10,165 nt of DNA from T1Sed10-49 sp046498405 (GCA_046498405.1 JAWOAS010000024.1:1-10165); one strand, 5' to 3'; counted from the first letter of the stretch, positions 1 through 6,131 are shown. Program-made: numbers and translations. The notes: generated from the letters alone by a model not told the origin.

Positions 1-156
1 CTCCTCGGTGGCGCGGGGCTACTCGGGGGCGCCGGCGCCACCGAGGAGGCCGGCGCCACCGAGGAGGCCGGCGCCACCGAGGAGTCCGGCGCCACCGAGG
101 AGGCCGAGGGCGGCGAGGAGTCCGAGGAGGGCTCGCCCGCCGAGCGCGACGCCTGA
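1..156 (+). other. Inverted partial copy of the rpsB 3' end
   Basis: Reading frame 1 on the plus strand is open from the window edge to a TGA at 154–156. It encodes four GATEE[A/S] units (34–105) followed by an ending SPAERDA. This is the same C-terminal tail as the minus-strand rpsB, whose ending is SPAERDG. Relative to rpsB it has a 15-nt insertion (GGEES, near 109–123) and a one-base change in the last codon; otherwise the aligned part looks identical. Bases 1–33 are in turn a diverged reverse complement of 34–66 (29 of 33 match), centred on the palindrome GGCGCCGGCGCC at 28–39. No ribosomal S2 core is visible because the window edge cuts the copy. It could be the 3' end of a real duplicated gene, but an assembly fold-back or a join between two strain variants at a contig end is more likely. 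I would not annotate it as a functional gene. Confidence 0.6.
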
Positions 157-196
157 CCCCCCGAGGGCCTGACCCCCGAGGGCCTGACCCCCGAGC
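151..196. repeat. Three tandem 15–16 bp repeats (GCCTGACCCCCGAGG)
   Basis: Three copies of GCCTGACCCCCGAGG lie head to tail at 151–166 (with one extra C), 167–181 and 182–196 (last base changed). The first copy contains the TGA that ends the plus-strand rpsB-tail copy. The other side of the terminator, after the true rpsB stop, lacks this expansion and goes directly into GAGCCCCGCC-like sequence. The repeat is therefore a difference between the two inverted arms. No function is evident; replication slippage in GC-rich spacer is the simplest explanation. Confidence 0.75.
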
Positions 197-245
197 CCCG
201 CCCCCACGCCCCACCCTCCTCGGGGTGGGGCGTGGGTGGCGGGGC
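195..245. terminator. Long GC stem-loop after rpsB, probable bidirectional terminator
   Basis: Arms 195–216 and 223–245 pair over 22 bp with one bulged T at 237 and a 6-nt loop (tcctcg, 217–222). The stem begins 10 nt past the rpsB stop codon. There is no T-tract on either side, so it is not a canonical enterobacterial intrinsic terminator, but tail-less GC hairpins are commonly proposed as terminators in high-GC actinobacteria. It sits between two convergent frames (rpsB and the inverted tail copy), so it could stop transcription from either side. Because rpsB and tsf are usually co-transcribed, a strong hairpin here could also act as an attenuator if tsf truly followed. Confidence 0.7.
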
Positions 246-255
246 TTGGCGGGGC

Positions 256-1332
256 TCAGCCGTCGCGCTCGGCGGGCGAGCCCTCCTCGGCCTCCTCGGT
301 GGCGCCGGACTCCTCGGTGGCGCCGGCCTCCTCGGTGGCGCCGGCCTCCTCGGTGGCGCCGGCGGCCTGCTCGGCGCGCAGGGCCTGCTCCCACTCGGCG
401 AGGGGCTCGGCCTCGGCGGGCGACGGCGAGCCGGGGGGCTGCGCGCCGGGGGCGGACTCGGGCTCGGGCTCGACGTCGGGGGTCGCGCCGCTGGCCTGCG
501 CCGCGGCGGCCGCGGCCTCCTCCTGCTGCAGGGCGATCTCCCACTCGGTGAGCGGCTCGGCCTCGGGCTCGGCCACGCTCGGGGCGGTGGCCGCGGCCGC
601 GGCCGCGGCGGCCTGCTCGGCGACGACGTCGTCGGCGGAGCGGGCGGCGCGCGCCTGGTGGCCCTCGGCGACGGCGTCGGCGATGAGCTTGGTCAGCAGC
701 GCGCCGGAGCGGATCGCGTCGTCGTTGCCGGGGATGACGTACTGCACGACGTCGGGGTCGCAGTTCGTGTCGACGACCGCCACGACGGGGATGCCGAGCC
801 GGTTGGCCTCCTTGACGGCGATCTCCTCCTTGACGGTGTCGACGATCCAGATCGCGCTCGGCAGCTTCGTCATGTCGCGGATCCCGCCGAGGTTCTGCTC
901 GAGCTTGGCGTACTCGCGCTGGAGCTGCAGGCCCTCCTTCTTGGGCAGGCGCTCCATCGTCTCCGAGCCGATGAGCTCCTCGAGCTCGCGCAGGCGCGCG
1001 AGGCGGCCCTTGATCGTCTCGAAGTTCGTGAGCATCCCGCCGAGCCAGCGGTAGTTCACGTACGGCATCGTCACGCGCTGGGCCTGGGTCTCGATGGCCT
1101 CCTGCGCCTGCTTCTTCGTGCCGACGAAGAGGACGCTGCCGCCCTTGGCGACGCTGTCGCGCACGAAGTTGTACGCGCGCTCGAGCATCGCGATCGTCTG
1201 CTGGATGTCGATGATGTAGATGCCGTTGCGCTCGGTGAGGATGTAGCGCTCCATCTTCGGGTTCCAGCGGCGTGTCTGGTGGCCGAAGTGGACGCCGGCT
1301 TCGAGCAGCTGGCGCATGCTGACGACGGACAT
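256..1332 (-). CDS. rpsB: 30S ribosomal protein S2 with long acidic repeat-containing C-terminal tail
   Basis: S2 belongs to the small ribosomal subunit and is needed for S1 association and initiation in the bacteria where this has been studied. The product is 358 residues; the family core takes up roughly residues 1–225. The core is unmistakable: MRQLLEAGVHFGHQTRRWNPKM near the N-terminus, NYRWLGGMLTNF at 93–104, and IPVVAVVDTNCDPDVVQYVIPGNDDAIRS at 181–209 (shown in pieces of the S2 signature). Residues 226–358 are an Ala/Glu/Pro-rich tail. It contains two copies of EAEPLxEWExALxxE (257–271 and 307–321) and four GATEE[A/S] hexapeptides (325–348). The ATG at 1332 is chosen because AAGGAG (1339–1344) lies 6 nt upstream and the S2 homology begins at once; the open frame extends further upstream without homology. 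Its usual partner tsf is not seen downstream. Identification is certain; the function of the tail is unknown. Confidence 0.98.
   Translation of the reverse strand: MSVVSMRQLLEAGVHFGHQTRRWNPKMERYILTERNGIYIIDIQQTIAMLERAYNFVRDSVAKGGSVLFVGTKKQAQEAIETQAQRVTMPYVNYRWLGGMLTNFETIKGRLARLRELEELIGSETMERLPKKEGLQLQREYAKLEQNLGGIRDMTKLPSAIWIVDTVKEEIAVKEANRLGIPVVAVVDTNCDPDVVQYVIPGNDDAIRSGALLTKLIADAVAEGHQARAARSADDVVAEQAAAAAAAATAPSVAEPEAEPLTEWEIALQQEEAAAAAAQASGATPDVEPEPESAPGAQPPGSPSPAEAEPLAEWEQALRAEQAAGATEEAGATEEAGATEESGATEEAEEGSPAERDG
289..360 (-). repeat. 18-bp tandem repeat in the rpsB tail (4 units)
   Basis: Four in-frame 18-bp units encode GATEEA, GATEEA, GATEES and GATEEA (S2 residues 325–348). The units are almost identical at the DNA level, differing mainly in the alanine/serine codon. 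Near-identical in-frame units indicate recent slippage expansion, so copy number may vary between strains. The inverted copy at 34–105 also has four units with the serine unit in the same place. Confidence 0.85.
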
Positions 1333-1575
1333 CGTGGGCTCCTTCGCGGTTGGGCCTGGCACGCACCGGGCACGGCGCGCCGACGTCGCGTCGACGCGTC
1401 CGGCACTCGACCGTGCCCGCCGGGGGCGGGACCGCGGGTCGCGCGGCGCGTGCTGCGTGGTGGGGGCCGCCACGGCGGCGCGGCGGCACATGGCCCCGGC
1501 GTTCGCGCAGGCGCGGCTGACGTCGGCGCCACCGGGGACGCCGGGCAGGATACACCCGCACGGCCGATGCCGCGC
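1333..1575 (-). promoter_or_regulatory. rpsB upstream leader with a possible -10 element
   Basis: This 243-nt stretch between the M23 gene and rpsB holds no convincing gene. On the minus strand TATCCT (1547–1552) fits a TANNNT -10 hexamer, which would give a leader of roughly 200 nt; I see no matching -35. GC-rich inverted repeats such as GCCGCC-AC-GGCGGC (about 1467–1480) could fold. Long leaders upstream of rpsB that bind S2 for autoregulation are known in other bacteria, but I cannot recognise a described structure here. The ribosome-binding site AAGGAG is at 1339–1344. Confidence 0.35.
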
Positions 1576-2073
1576 TTAGCCGGGCACGAGCCGCACACGC
1601 CACGGCGCGAGGAGGCTCAGCGGGTGGAGGTACTCGCCGTCGAGCCGCGCGCCCCAGTGCAGGTGCGTGGCCTCCTCGGCGAGCAGCCCGACGGGCGCCC
1701 CTGCCTCGAGGCGCTGCCCGCCCTCGACGAGCCGCGGGTCGAGCACGCCGTAGGTCGTGTCGAGACCGCCGCCGTGGTCGACGGTGACCCAGCCGGCGCC
1801 GGCCACCTCGCCGGCGAAGGCGACGACGCCGGCGCGCGCGGCGACGACGACCTCACCGGGGGCCGCCGCGAGCGACACGCCGCGGTGTCCCGCCCCCCAC
1901 GGCTCGTCGGGCGGGTCGAAGTCGCGCAGCAACTCACCGCCCACCGGCGCGACGGTCGTGGGATGCCCGCCCGAGCCGGGCCCCGCGCCGGCCGACGGGG
2001 CGCCGAGCAGGGCCGAGGCGCCGGCGGACACCGCGAGCGCCGCGGCGACGGCGAGGAGCAGGACGGTGCGCAT
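1576..2073 (-). CDS. Secreted M23/LytM-like protein with a degenerate metal-binding site
   Basis: The product is 165 residues. Residues 1–20 are a signal peptide or membrane anchor: MRT followed by a run of Leu, Ala and Val. A short Gly/Ala/Pro linker leads to a compact LytM/peptidase-M23 beta domain from about residue 44. The family's second motif is intact (THLHWGARL, with the HxH metal ligands). The first motif, normally HRGVDL, reads HRGVSL: the zinc-ligand Asp is Ser (codon TCG). M23 enzymes cleave peptidoglycan cross-bridges, and members lacking ligands, such as EnvC and NlpD, act as activators instead. This protein may therefore be non-catalytic. A small M23 gene beside rpsB is usual in actinobacteria. 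The ATG at 2073 is preferred because it starts the signal peptide and has TACCGT exactly 6 nt upstream; no ribosome-binding site is visible, so a leaderless mRNA is plausible. An in-frame extension to about 2157 lacks homology. Confidence 0.85.
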   Translation of the reverse strand: MRTVLLLAVAAALAVSAGASALLGAPSAGAGPGSGGHPTTVAPVGGELLRDFDPPDEPWGAGHRGVSLAAAPGEVVVAARAGVVAFAGEVAGAGWVTVDHGGGLDTTYGVLDPRLVEGGQRLEAGAPVGLLAEEATHLHWGARLDGEYLHPLSLLAPWRVRLVPG

Positions 2074-2079
2074 GGGCGC

Positions 2080-2085
2080 ACGGTA
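2080..2085 (-). promoter_or_regulatory. Possible -10 element (TACCGT) for a leaderless M23 transcript
   Basis: On the minus strand TACCGT is followed by exactly 6 nt and then the ATG at 2073, so transcription would start at or next to the A of the start codon. No purine-rich ribosome-binding site lies upstream. I see no clear -35 hexamer. The same arrangement precedes the genes at 4055 and 8010. Confidence 0.4.
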
Positions 2086-2170
2086 CGCCGGGCGGCGTGG
2101 CCGGGCCCACGGTTGCCCACCGACCGCTGTGGACACCGGCGGCCGCCGCCCCGGCACCGACGGGCCCGGG

Positions 2171-2992
2171 TCAGCCCCGGGTGCGCTCGACGAGCTTGGC
2201 GCGCAGTCCGAGCACGGACTTCGTGTGGATCTGGCAGACCCGCGACTCGGTCACGCCGAGGATCTCGCCGATCTGCGCCAGGGTCATGCTCTCGAAGTAG
2301 TAGAGCACGATGACCGTGCGCTCGCGCTCGGGCATGTCGGTGATCGCCTCACCGAGCAGGGCCTTGAGCTCAGCGTCCTCGTAGACGCCCTCGGGGTCGG
2401 GGGCGCTGGTGTCCTGGAGGGTGTCGATGAGGGCCTGGCGCTCGCCCTCGTCGCCCGGCAGCGTCTCGTCGAGGGCGACGAGGGAGGTCAGCGAAACCTG
2501 CGCGAGGGTCTTGCCGAGCCCCTCGAGGTCGAGGCCGAGCGCGTCGGCGAGCTCCTCCTCGGTCGGGGTGCGGTGGAGCTCGTGCTCGAGCCGGGACAGC
2601 GCGCGCTCGATGTCGCGGGCCTTCGAGCGCACCGAGCGCGGGATCCAGTCGATCGAGCGCAGCTCGTCGATGATCGCCCCGCGGATCCGCGCGATCGCGT
2701 AGGTCTCGAACTTCACGCCCTTGTCGAGGTCGAACTTCTCGATCGCGTCGATGAGCCCGAACATCCCGTAGGAGGTGAGGTCGGCGTGCTCGATGGAGGG
2801 CGGCAGGCCGACCGAGACGCGACCCGCGACGTACTTCACGAGGGGGGCGTACTGGAGGATGAGCCGCTCGCGCGCGTCAGCGTCGCCGTCGCGCTTGAAG
2901 CGCTGCCAGAGGTCGACGACGGCCGGGTCCGACGACACCGTGCGGGCCGGAGCCTGGGGCGGTCCGCTCGCGCTCGCAGTCGGTGGCGTCAC
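2171..2992 (-). CDS. whiG: RNA polymerase sigma factor, FliA/WhiG family
   Basis: This is a group 3 sigma-70 factor of 273 residues. Region 2 covers about 43–113: DLTSYGMFGLIDAIEKFD is 2.2, and KFETYAIARIRGAIIDELR is 2.3/2.4, which melts and reads the -10. Region 3 covers about 115–160 (DWIPRSVRSKARDIERAL). Region 4 lies near 212–265, with the -35-reading helix-turn-helix at about 237–260 (LAQIGEILGVTESRVCQIH). The family is FliA in motile bacteria and WhiG in sporulating Streptomyces; with no flagellar or developmental genes here I cannot tell which regulon applies, so the symbol is tentative. The first 20 or so residues are Pro/Ala-rich and disordered. The annotated GTG at 2992 has only a weak ribosome-binding site. 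A much better one serves an ATG at 3049 in the same frame, separated from it by an in-frame TGA at 2996–2998. The true start is therefore uncertain, but the sigma identity is not. Confidence 0.95.
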   Translation of the reverse strand: MTPPTASASGPPQAPARTVSSDPAVVDLWQRFKRDGDADARERLILQYAPLVKYVAGRVSVGLPPSIEHADLTSYGMFGLIDAIEKFDLDKGVKFETYAIARIRGAIIDELRSIDWIPRSVRSKARDIERALSRLEHELHRTPTEEELADALGLDLEGLGKTLAQVSLTSLVALDETLPGDEGERQALIDTLQDTSAPDPEGVYEDAELKALLGEAITDMPERERTVIVLYYFESMTLAQIGEILGVTESRVCQIHTKSVLGLRAKLVERTRG

Positions 2993-2995
2993 CGC

Positions 2996-3049
2996 TCAGC
3001 CCCGGGCCGGCGCCGGCGGTCGGTCACGCTCGGGGGTGCGATCGCTCAT
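2996..3049 (-). CDS. 17-codon reading frame in frame with, and directly before, the sigma gene
   Basis: The peptide is MSDRTPERDRPPAPARG followed by TGA. Its ATG is preceded by GGAGG (3054–3058) with 4 nt spacing, one of the best ribosome-binding sites in the window. It starts inside the 3' end of xerC in another frame and ends two codons before the sigma GTG (TGA-GCG-GTG), in the same frame as sigma. Its composition (Pro, Arg, Ala) matches the disordered N-terminus of the sigma protein. It could be the true N-terminus of the sigma factor cut by a nonsense mutation or base error, or a leader peptide coupled by termination and reinitiation. Sequence alone cannot separate these. Confidence 0.5.
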   Translation of the reverse strand: MSDRTPERDRPPAPARG

Positions 3050-3944
3050 AGCTCCTCCGAACGTGGTCCTGGGTGAGGTGAGTGTAGGTTTGCGTCGTCT
3101 GCAGGGCAACGTGGCCGAGGAGCTCCTGGACCGCGCGGACGTCGGCGCCGCCCTCGAGCAGGTGGGTGGCGTAGCTGTGGCGCAGCGCGTGTGGGCTGAC
3201 CCCCTCGAGCCCGGCGGAGCGCGCATGGCGGGCGACGATCGCGCGCGCCTCGCGGTCGCTGAGTCGCCCTCCGCGCACCCCGCAGAACACCCAGGGCCCG
3301 GCGACGGCGGCCTCGGCGAGCAGGCGCCGGCGCCCGTCGCCGATCCAGCGCTCGAGCGCAACGCAGGCGGGCTCGCCCAGCGGCACGAGCCGCTCCTTGT
3401 CGCCCTTGCCGCGCAGCCGCACCCGCCCGGCGGCGAGGTCGACGCCATCGACGTCGAGGCCGACGGCCTCGCCCACCCGCGCGCCGCTGGCGTAGAGCAG
3501 CTCGAGGAGCGCGCGGTCGCGCTGGCCCCGCGGCGAGCCGGGGTCGGCGGCCGCGAGCAGGGCCGCGACCTGCGCGGGCCGCAGGGCCTTGGGCAGGCGC
3601 GGGGTGGACTTGGGGCTGGCGAGCCTCACGGCGGGGTCGGCGTCGACGAGGTCCCGGCGCGCGAGCAGCGCGAAGAGCTGGCGCGCCGCGGTCGCCTTGC
3701 GCTGCAGCGAGGCGCGGGCGTAGCCCTCGGCGTGGAGGGCGGCGAGGTAGCGGCGCAGGACGAGGGGGGCGACCTCGTCGGGGTCGGTGATGGCGAACCC
3801 GGCACAGAAGCCCGCGAGCTGCCGCGCGTCGCGGAGGTAGGCCTCAACCGAGCGCGGCGCGAGCCCACGCTCGTCGGCGAGGTGGCTCGCGAGCTCGTCG
3901 AGCGCGTCCTGCCACGGCGCTGGCAGCACCTCGGGCAACTCCAC
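3024..3944 (-). CDS. xerC: Tyrosine recombinase XerC
   Basis: The protein has 306 residues, the usual XerC/XerD length. Residues 7–95 form the SAM-like core-binding domain and residues 118–300 the catalytic domain. All active-site residues are present: Arg156 (ASGARVGE), Lys180 (RGKGDKER), His252 and Arg255 (HALRHSYATH), His278 (LLGHV) and the nucleophile Tyr287 (TQTYTHL). Xer recombinases resolve chromosome dimers at dif near the terminus, acting at division with FtsK. A single Xer near dprA and the sigma gene fits actinobacterial gene order, although phage-type integrases share the fold; the position and full conservation favour the housekeeping protein. The start is GTG at 3944, with a GGGGGAG-like ribosome-binding site at about 3952–3958. 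A candidate promoter (TTGACC-17-CAGGCT) lies upstream, in the gap divergent to the gene at 4055. Confidence 0.95.
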   Translation of the reverse strand: MELPEVLPAPWQDALDELASHLADERGLAPRSVEAYLRDARQLAGFCAGFAITDPDEVAPLVLRRYLAALHAEGYARASLQRKATAARQLFALLARRDLVDADPAVRLASPKSTPRLPKALRPAQVAALLAAADPGSPRGQRDRALLELLYASGARVGEAVGLDVDGVDLAAGRVRLRGKGDKERLVPLGEPACVALERWIGDGRRRLLAEAAVAGPWVFCGVRGGRLSDREARAIVARHARSAGLEGVSPHALRHSYATHLLEGGADVRAVQELLGHVALQTTQTYTHLTQDHVRRSYERSHPRA

Positions 3945-3979
3945 GGCCTCGCTCCCCCTCTCGCGTCGGCGTCGCGGCG

Positions 3980-4008
3980 AGCCTGACCCACCGGGGGCGC
4001 GAGGTCAA
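3980..4008 (-). promoter_or_regulatory. Candidate sigma-70-type promoter for xerC
   Basis: On the minus strand TTGACC (4003–4008) is followed after 17 nt by CAGGCT (3980–3985). The -35 matches consensus at five of six positions; the -10 is weaker. Transcription would start near 3973, about 30 nt before the xerC GTG. The 110-nt gap (3945–4054) is shared with the divergent gene at 4055. Confidence 0.45.
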
Positions 4009-4042
4009 CGAGGCCGCACGGGCGCACCTGCCCCGCGGTGGG

Positions 4043-4048
4043 TACGGT
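4043..4048 (+). promoter_or_regulatory. Possible -10 element (TACGGT) for a leaderless transcript
   Basis: TACGGT is followed by exactly 6 nt and the ATG at 4055, placing the expected transcription start at the start codon. There is no ribosome-binding site between them and no clear -35. The arrangement matches those before 2073 and 8010. Confidence 0.4.
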
Positions 4049-4054
4049 GCGGCC

Positions 4055-5032
4055 ATGGCCCACGACCGCGAGCCGCCCAGCGCGCGCCCCTCCCCCGCGT
4101 CCCCCGACGAGGGGTCCGGGCCGGGCGCGGCCACGACGCCTGGCGCGCGCCGGCCCCGGGCACGCGCCTGGGCGATCGCCGCCGGCGCGGTCGCGGCGCT
4201 CGCGGCGATCGCCGTCGTGGTCGTCCTCGTGCTCGACACGCCCGGCGCACGTCTGGCCCGCGCGGTCGAGACGACGCTCGACGCCGGCAGCGCCCGGGTC
4301 AGCGTCACCGGGACCGCCGCCGACGTCCCCGTCCTCGGCGACGTGCGGCTGTCGGTGGCCGACGGCGAGCTCGACTTCGACGCCGAGGCCGCCCGCCTCG
4401 AGCGCGAGGTGCCCTTCCTCGACGGGCTACCGATCCCCGGACTCGGCGACGTCGGCGTCGTCGAGCTCGTCTTCGTCGAGGAGCAGGCGTGGCTGCGCGC
4501 GCCCGTCGACCTCGACCGGGGCTGGGTGCGCCTGACCGGCGAGCCCGGGCCCGACGAGCGCGACCCGGCGGCGACCGGTCCGGGGGTGGCCAACCCGCTC
4601 GCGGTCGTGGGGCTGCTCCGCGCCGTCGAGACCGCACCCGAGGAGGTCGGCGAGGAGGTCCTCGACGGCACCGCCACGACCCGCTACCGCGTCGAGGTCG
4701 ACCTCGACGCCGTCGGCGCCCAGCTCGGCGAGGAGTCCGACGACCTCATCGCGGCGCTGCGCAGGATCCACCCCGACGGGCAGCTGCCGGTCGACGTGTG
4801 GATCGATGACGAGGACTACCTGCGCCGCATCGACTACGAGGGCGTCGTCGACCTCGCCGGGCTCGCCGAGGTGCGCCTCGGCACGACCATCGAGCTCGAG
4901 GACTTCGGCGTCCCCGTGGAGATCACCGCGCCCGAGGCCGACGCCGAGCTCGACCCCTCGCTCGACGCCCTCGGCGACCTCGACCCGCTCGGCTGGCTCG
5001 AGGAGCTCCTCGAGCGCGTGCCGGGGACCTGA
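4055..5032 (+). CDS. Membrane-anchored extracytoplasmic protein, LppX/LprAFG-like (tentative)
   Basis: The product is 325 residues. Residues 1–36 are a disordered Pro/Ala/Gly segment ending in Arg-rich sequence (ARRPRARAW), residues 38–60 are one hydrophobic helix, and the remainder is an acidic domain expected outside the membrane. There is no lipobox cysteine, so it is not a lipoprotein. The C-terminal half has a pattern I associate with actinobacterial LppX/LprAFG-type proteins: NPLAVVGLLRAVETA (180–194), DGTATTRYRVEVDLDAV (204–220), LPVDVWIDDEDYLRRIDYE (244–262) and a closing FGVPVEITAPEADAE (284–298). Such proteins have a beta-sheet lipid-carrier-like fold, but no cargo can be inferred here. 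It is the only confident full-length plus-strand gene, inserted between dprA and xerC. Its stop is 7 bp from the convergent dprA stop. The ATG at 4055 has TACGGT 6 nt upstream and no ribosome-binding site. Confidence 0.8.
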   Translation: MAHDREPPSARPSPASPDEGSGPGAATTPGARRPRARAWAIAAGAVAALAAIAVVVVLVLDTPGARLARAVETTLDAGSARVSVTGTAADVPVLGDVRLSVADGELDFDAEAARLEREVPFLDGLPIPGLGDVGVVELVFVEEQAWLRAPVDLDRGWVRLTGEPGPDERDPAATGPGVANPLAVVGLLRAVETAPEEVGEEVLDGTATTRYRVEVDLDAVGAQLGEESDDLIAALRRIHPDGQLPVDVWIDDEDYLRRIDYEGVVDLAGLAEVRLGTTIELEDFGVPVEITAPEADAELDPSLDALGDLDPLGWLEELLERVPGT

Positions 5033-5042
5033 GGCCGCCTCA
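5030..5042. repeat. Palindrome carrying both convergent stop codons
   Basis: TGAGGC-C-GCCTCA is a perfect inverted repeat. The left arm begins with the TGA of the plus-strand gene and the right arm ends with the complement of the dprA TGA. The loop is too small for a strong terminator and the symmetry does not extend further. Confidence 0.5.
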
Positions 5043-6131
5043 CTGCGGGACCCTCACGATCCCGCGCGCGCCACGCGCGGCCAGGCCGGCGGCGGCGAGC
5101 TCGACGACCGCGGCGAGCACCGCCGAGGCGGGCCGGCCGGTGGCCGCGGCGAGCGCGTCGACGCTGCGCGGGGTCGCCGACAGCAGCGCCCAGAGCTGCC
5201 CGGCGAGGCCGCTGAGGTCGTGCGCGGCGGCCTCGCCGCCCCTCGGCGCCGCAGCGCGCTCGCCGAGGCGCAGCAGCCCGAGGGCGTCGACGACGTCGTC
5301 GGGGGCGGTCACGACCCGCGCGCCGTCGCGGATGAGCGCGAGCGGCGCGGCGGCGTGCGGGCTCGGCAGCGCCGCCGGGCAGGCGAGCACCTCGCGCCCC
5401 TGCTCGAGGGCGAGGCGCGCGGTCGTCAGCGCGCCGCTGCGGGCCCCGCCCTCGACGAGGACGACGACGTCGACGAGGCCGGCGATGATGCGGTTGCGCT
5501 GCAGGACCCGGTGCGGGCGCGGCGGCGTGCCGGGCACGTACTCGGTCACGAGGCCGCCGGCCTCGGCGACACGGGCTCGCAGCGCCGCGCTGCCACGGGG
5601 GTAGTCGACGCCGAGGCCGCTGCCGAGGACCCCGACCGTCGCGCCGCCGGCGGCCAGCGCCCCCTCGTGGGCGGCCTCGTCGACCCCGCGGGCCAGGCCC
5701 GAGACGACGACCGCGCCGGCCTGCGCCGCCGCCGCGGCGAGCTCGCGGGCCACCGCGAGGCCGTCGAGGCTCGGCCGCCGGGTGCCGACGATCGCGACCG
5801 CGGGCGCCGACGGCAGGCGCGCGCCACCCGCGGCGACGAAGAGCCAGAGTGGCGCGCCGAGCTCGGGCCACGAGGCCGCGAGCCGCCGCGGGTAGGCGTC
5901 CTCGCCGACGACGGCGACCCTGGCCCCCAGCGCGGCCAAGCGGTGCTCGACCTCGGCGACGGCCCCAGGATCGCCCACCGCGGTGCGCAGGAGCCGCGCG
6001 GCGACCTCCTCGGGGGTGGCCCGCGGCCCGGCCTCGCGACACGCACGGCTGACCGCCTCGCCCTCGATGCCGGCGGCGGCGAGGGCGAGGGCGTCGCGAC
6101 GCAGGCGCGCGGTCGGCCTCGTCGCGCTCAT
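5040..6131 (-). CDS. dprA: DNA-processing protein DprA (Smf)
   Basis: DprA binds incoming single-stranded DNA during natural transformation and loads RecA. The protein has 363 residues. Residues 10–70 form an N-terminal helical (SAM-like) region. A Rossmann-like core spans about 75–285 and contains AIVGTRRPS (113–121), SGLARGVDEAAHEGAL (144–159), GVLGSGLGVDYPRG (167–180), QRNRIIAGL (211–219) and EGGARSGALTTARLALEQGREV (227–248, given as the phosphate/DNA-binding block). A C-terminal winged-helix (DprA_WH) covers about 307–355. The motif usually reading VPG after the GRE block is CPA here (251–253), a mild departure. The ATG at 6131 overlaps the comM stop (ATGA), so the two are translationally coupled. 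The same frame stays open far upstream, but that region is the antisense-like shadow of comM and yraN. Confidence 0.95.
   Translation of the reverse strand: MSATRPTARLRRDALALAAAGIEGEAVSRACREAGPRATPEEVAARLLRTAVGDPGAVAEVEHRLAALGARVAVVGEDAYPRRLAASWPELGAPLWLFVAAGGARLPSAPAVAIVGTRRPSLDGLAVARELAAAAAQAGAVVVSGLARGVDEAAHEGALAAGGATVGVLGSGLGVDYPRGSAALRARVAEAGGLVTEYVPGTPPRPHRVLQRNRIIAGLVDVVVLVEGGARSGALTTARLALEQGREVLACPAALPSPHAAAPLALIRDGARVVTAPDDVVDALGLLRLGERAAAPRGGEAAAHDLSGLAGQLWALLSATPRSVDALAAATGRPASAVLAAVVELAAAGLAARGARGIVRVPQ

Noticed and set aside
34..105. CRISPR-like or regulatory repeat array
   Set aside because: The 18-bp units are contiguous, have no spacers and encode GATEE hexapeptides in frame.
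1333..1491. N-terminal extension of S2 to 1491
   Set aside because: Arg/Ala-rich with no S2 similarity; the ATG at 1332 has a good ribosome-binding site and begins the conserved domain.
232..2313. A 693-codon open frame on the plus strand opposite rpsB and the M23 gene
   Set aside because: It is antisense to confidently identified genes, and its Gly/Leu/Arg/Asp-biased composition is what GC-rich codons give when read on the wrong strand. No family motif is seen.
3024..3944. Mobile-element integrase instead of XerC
   Set aside because: No attachment-site repeats, excisionase or phage genes nearby; the gene is in its conserved housekeeping place with XerC length and motifs.
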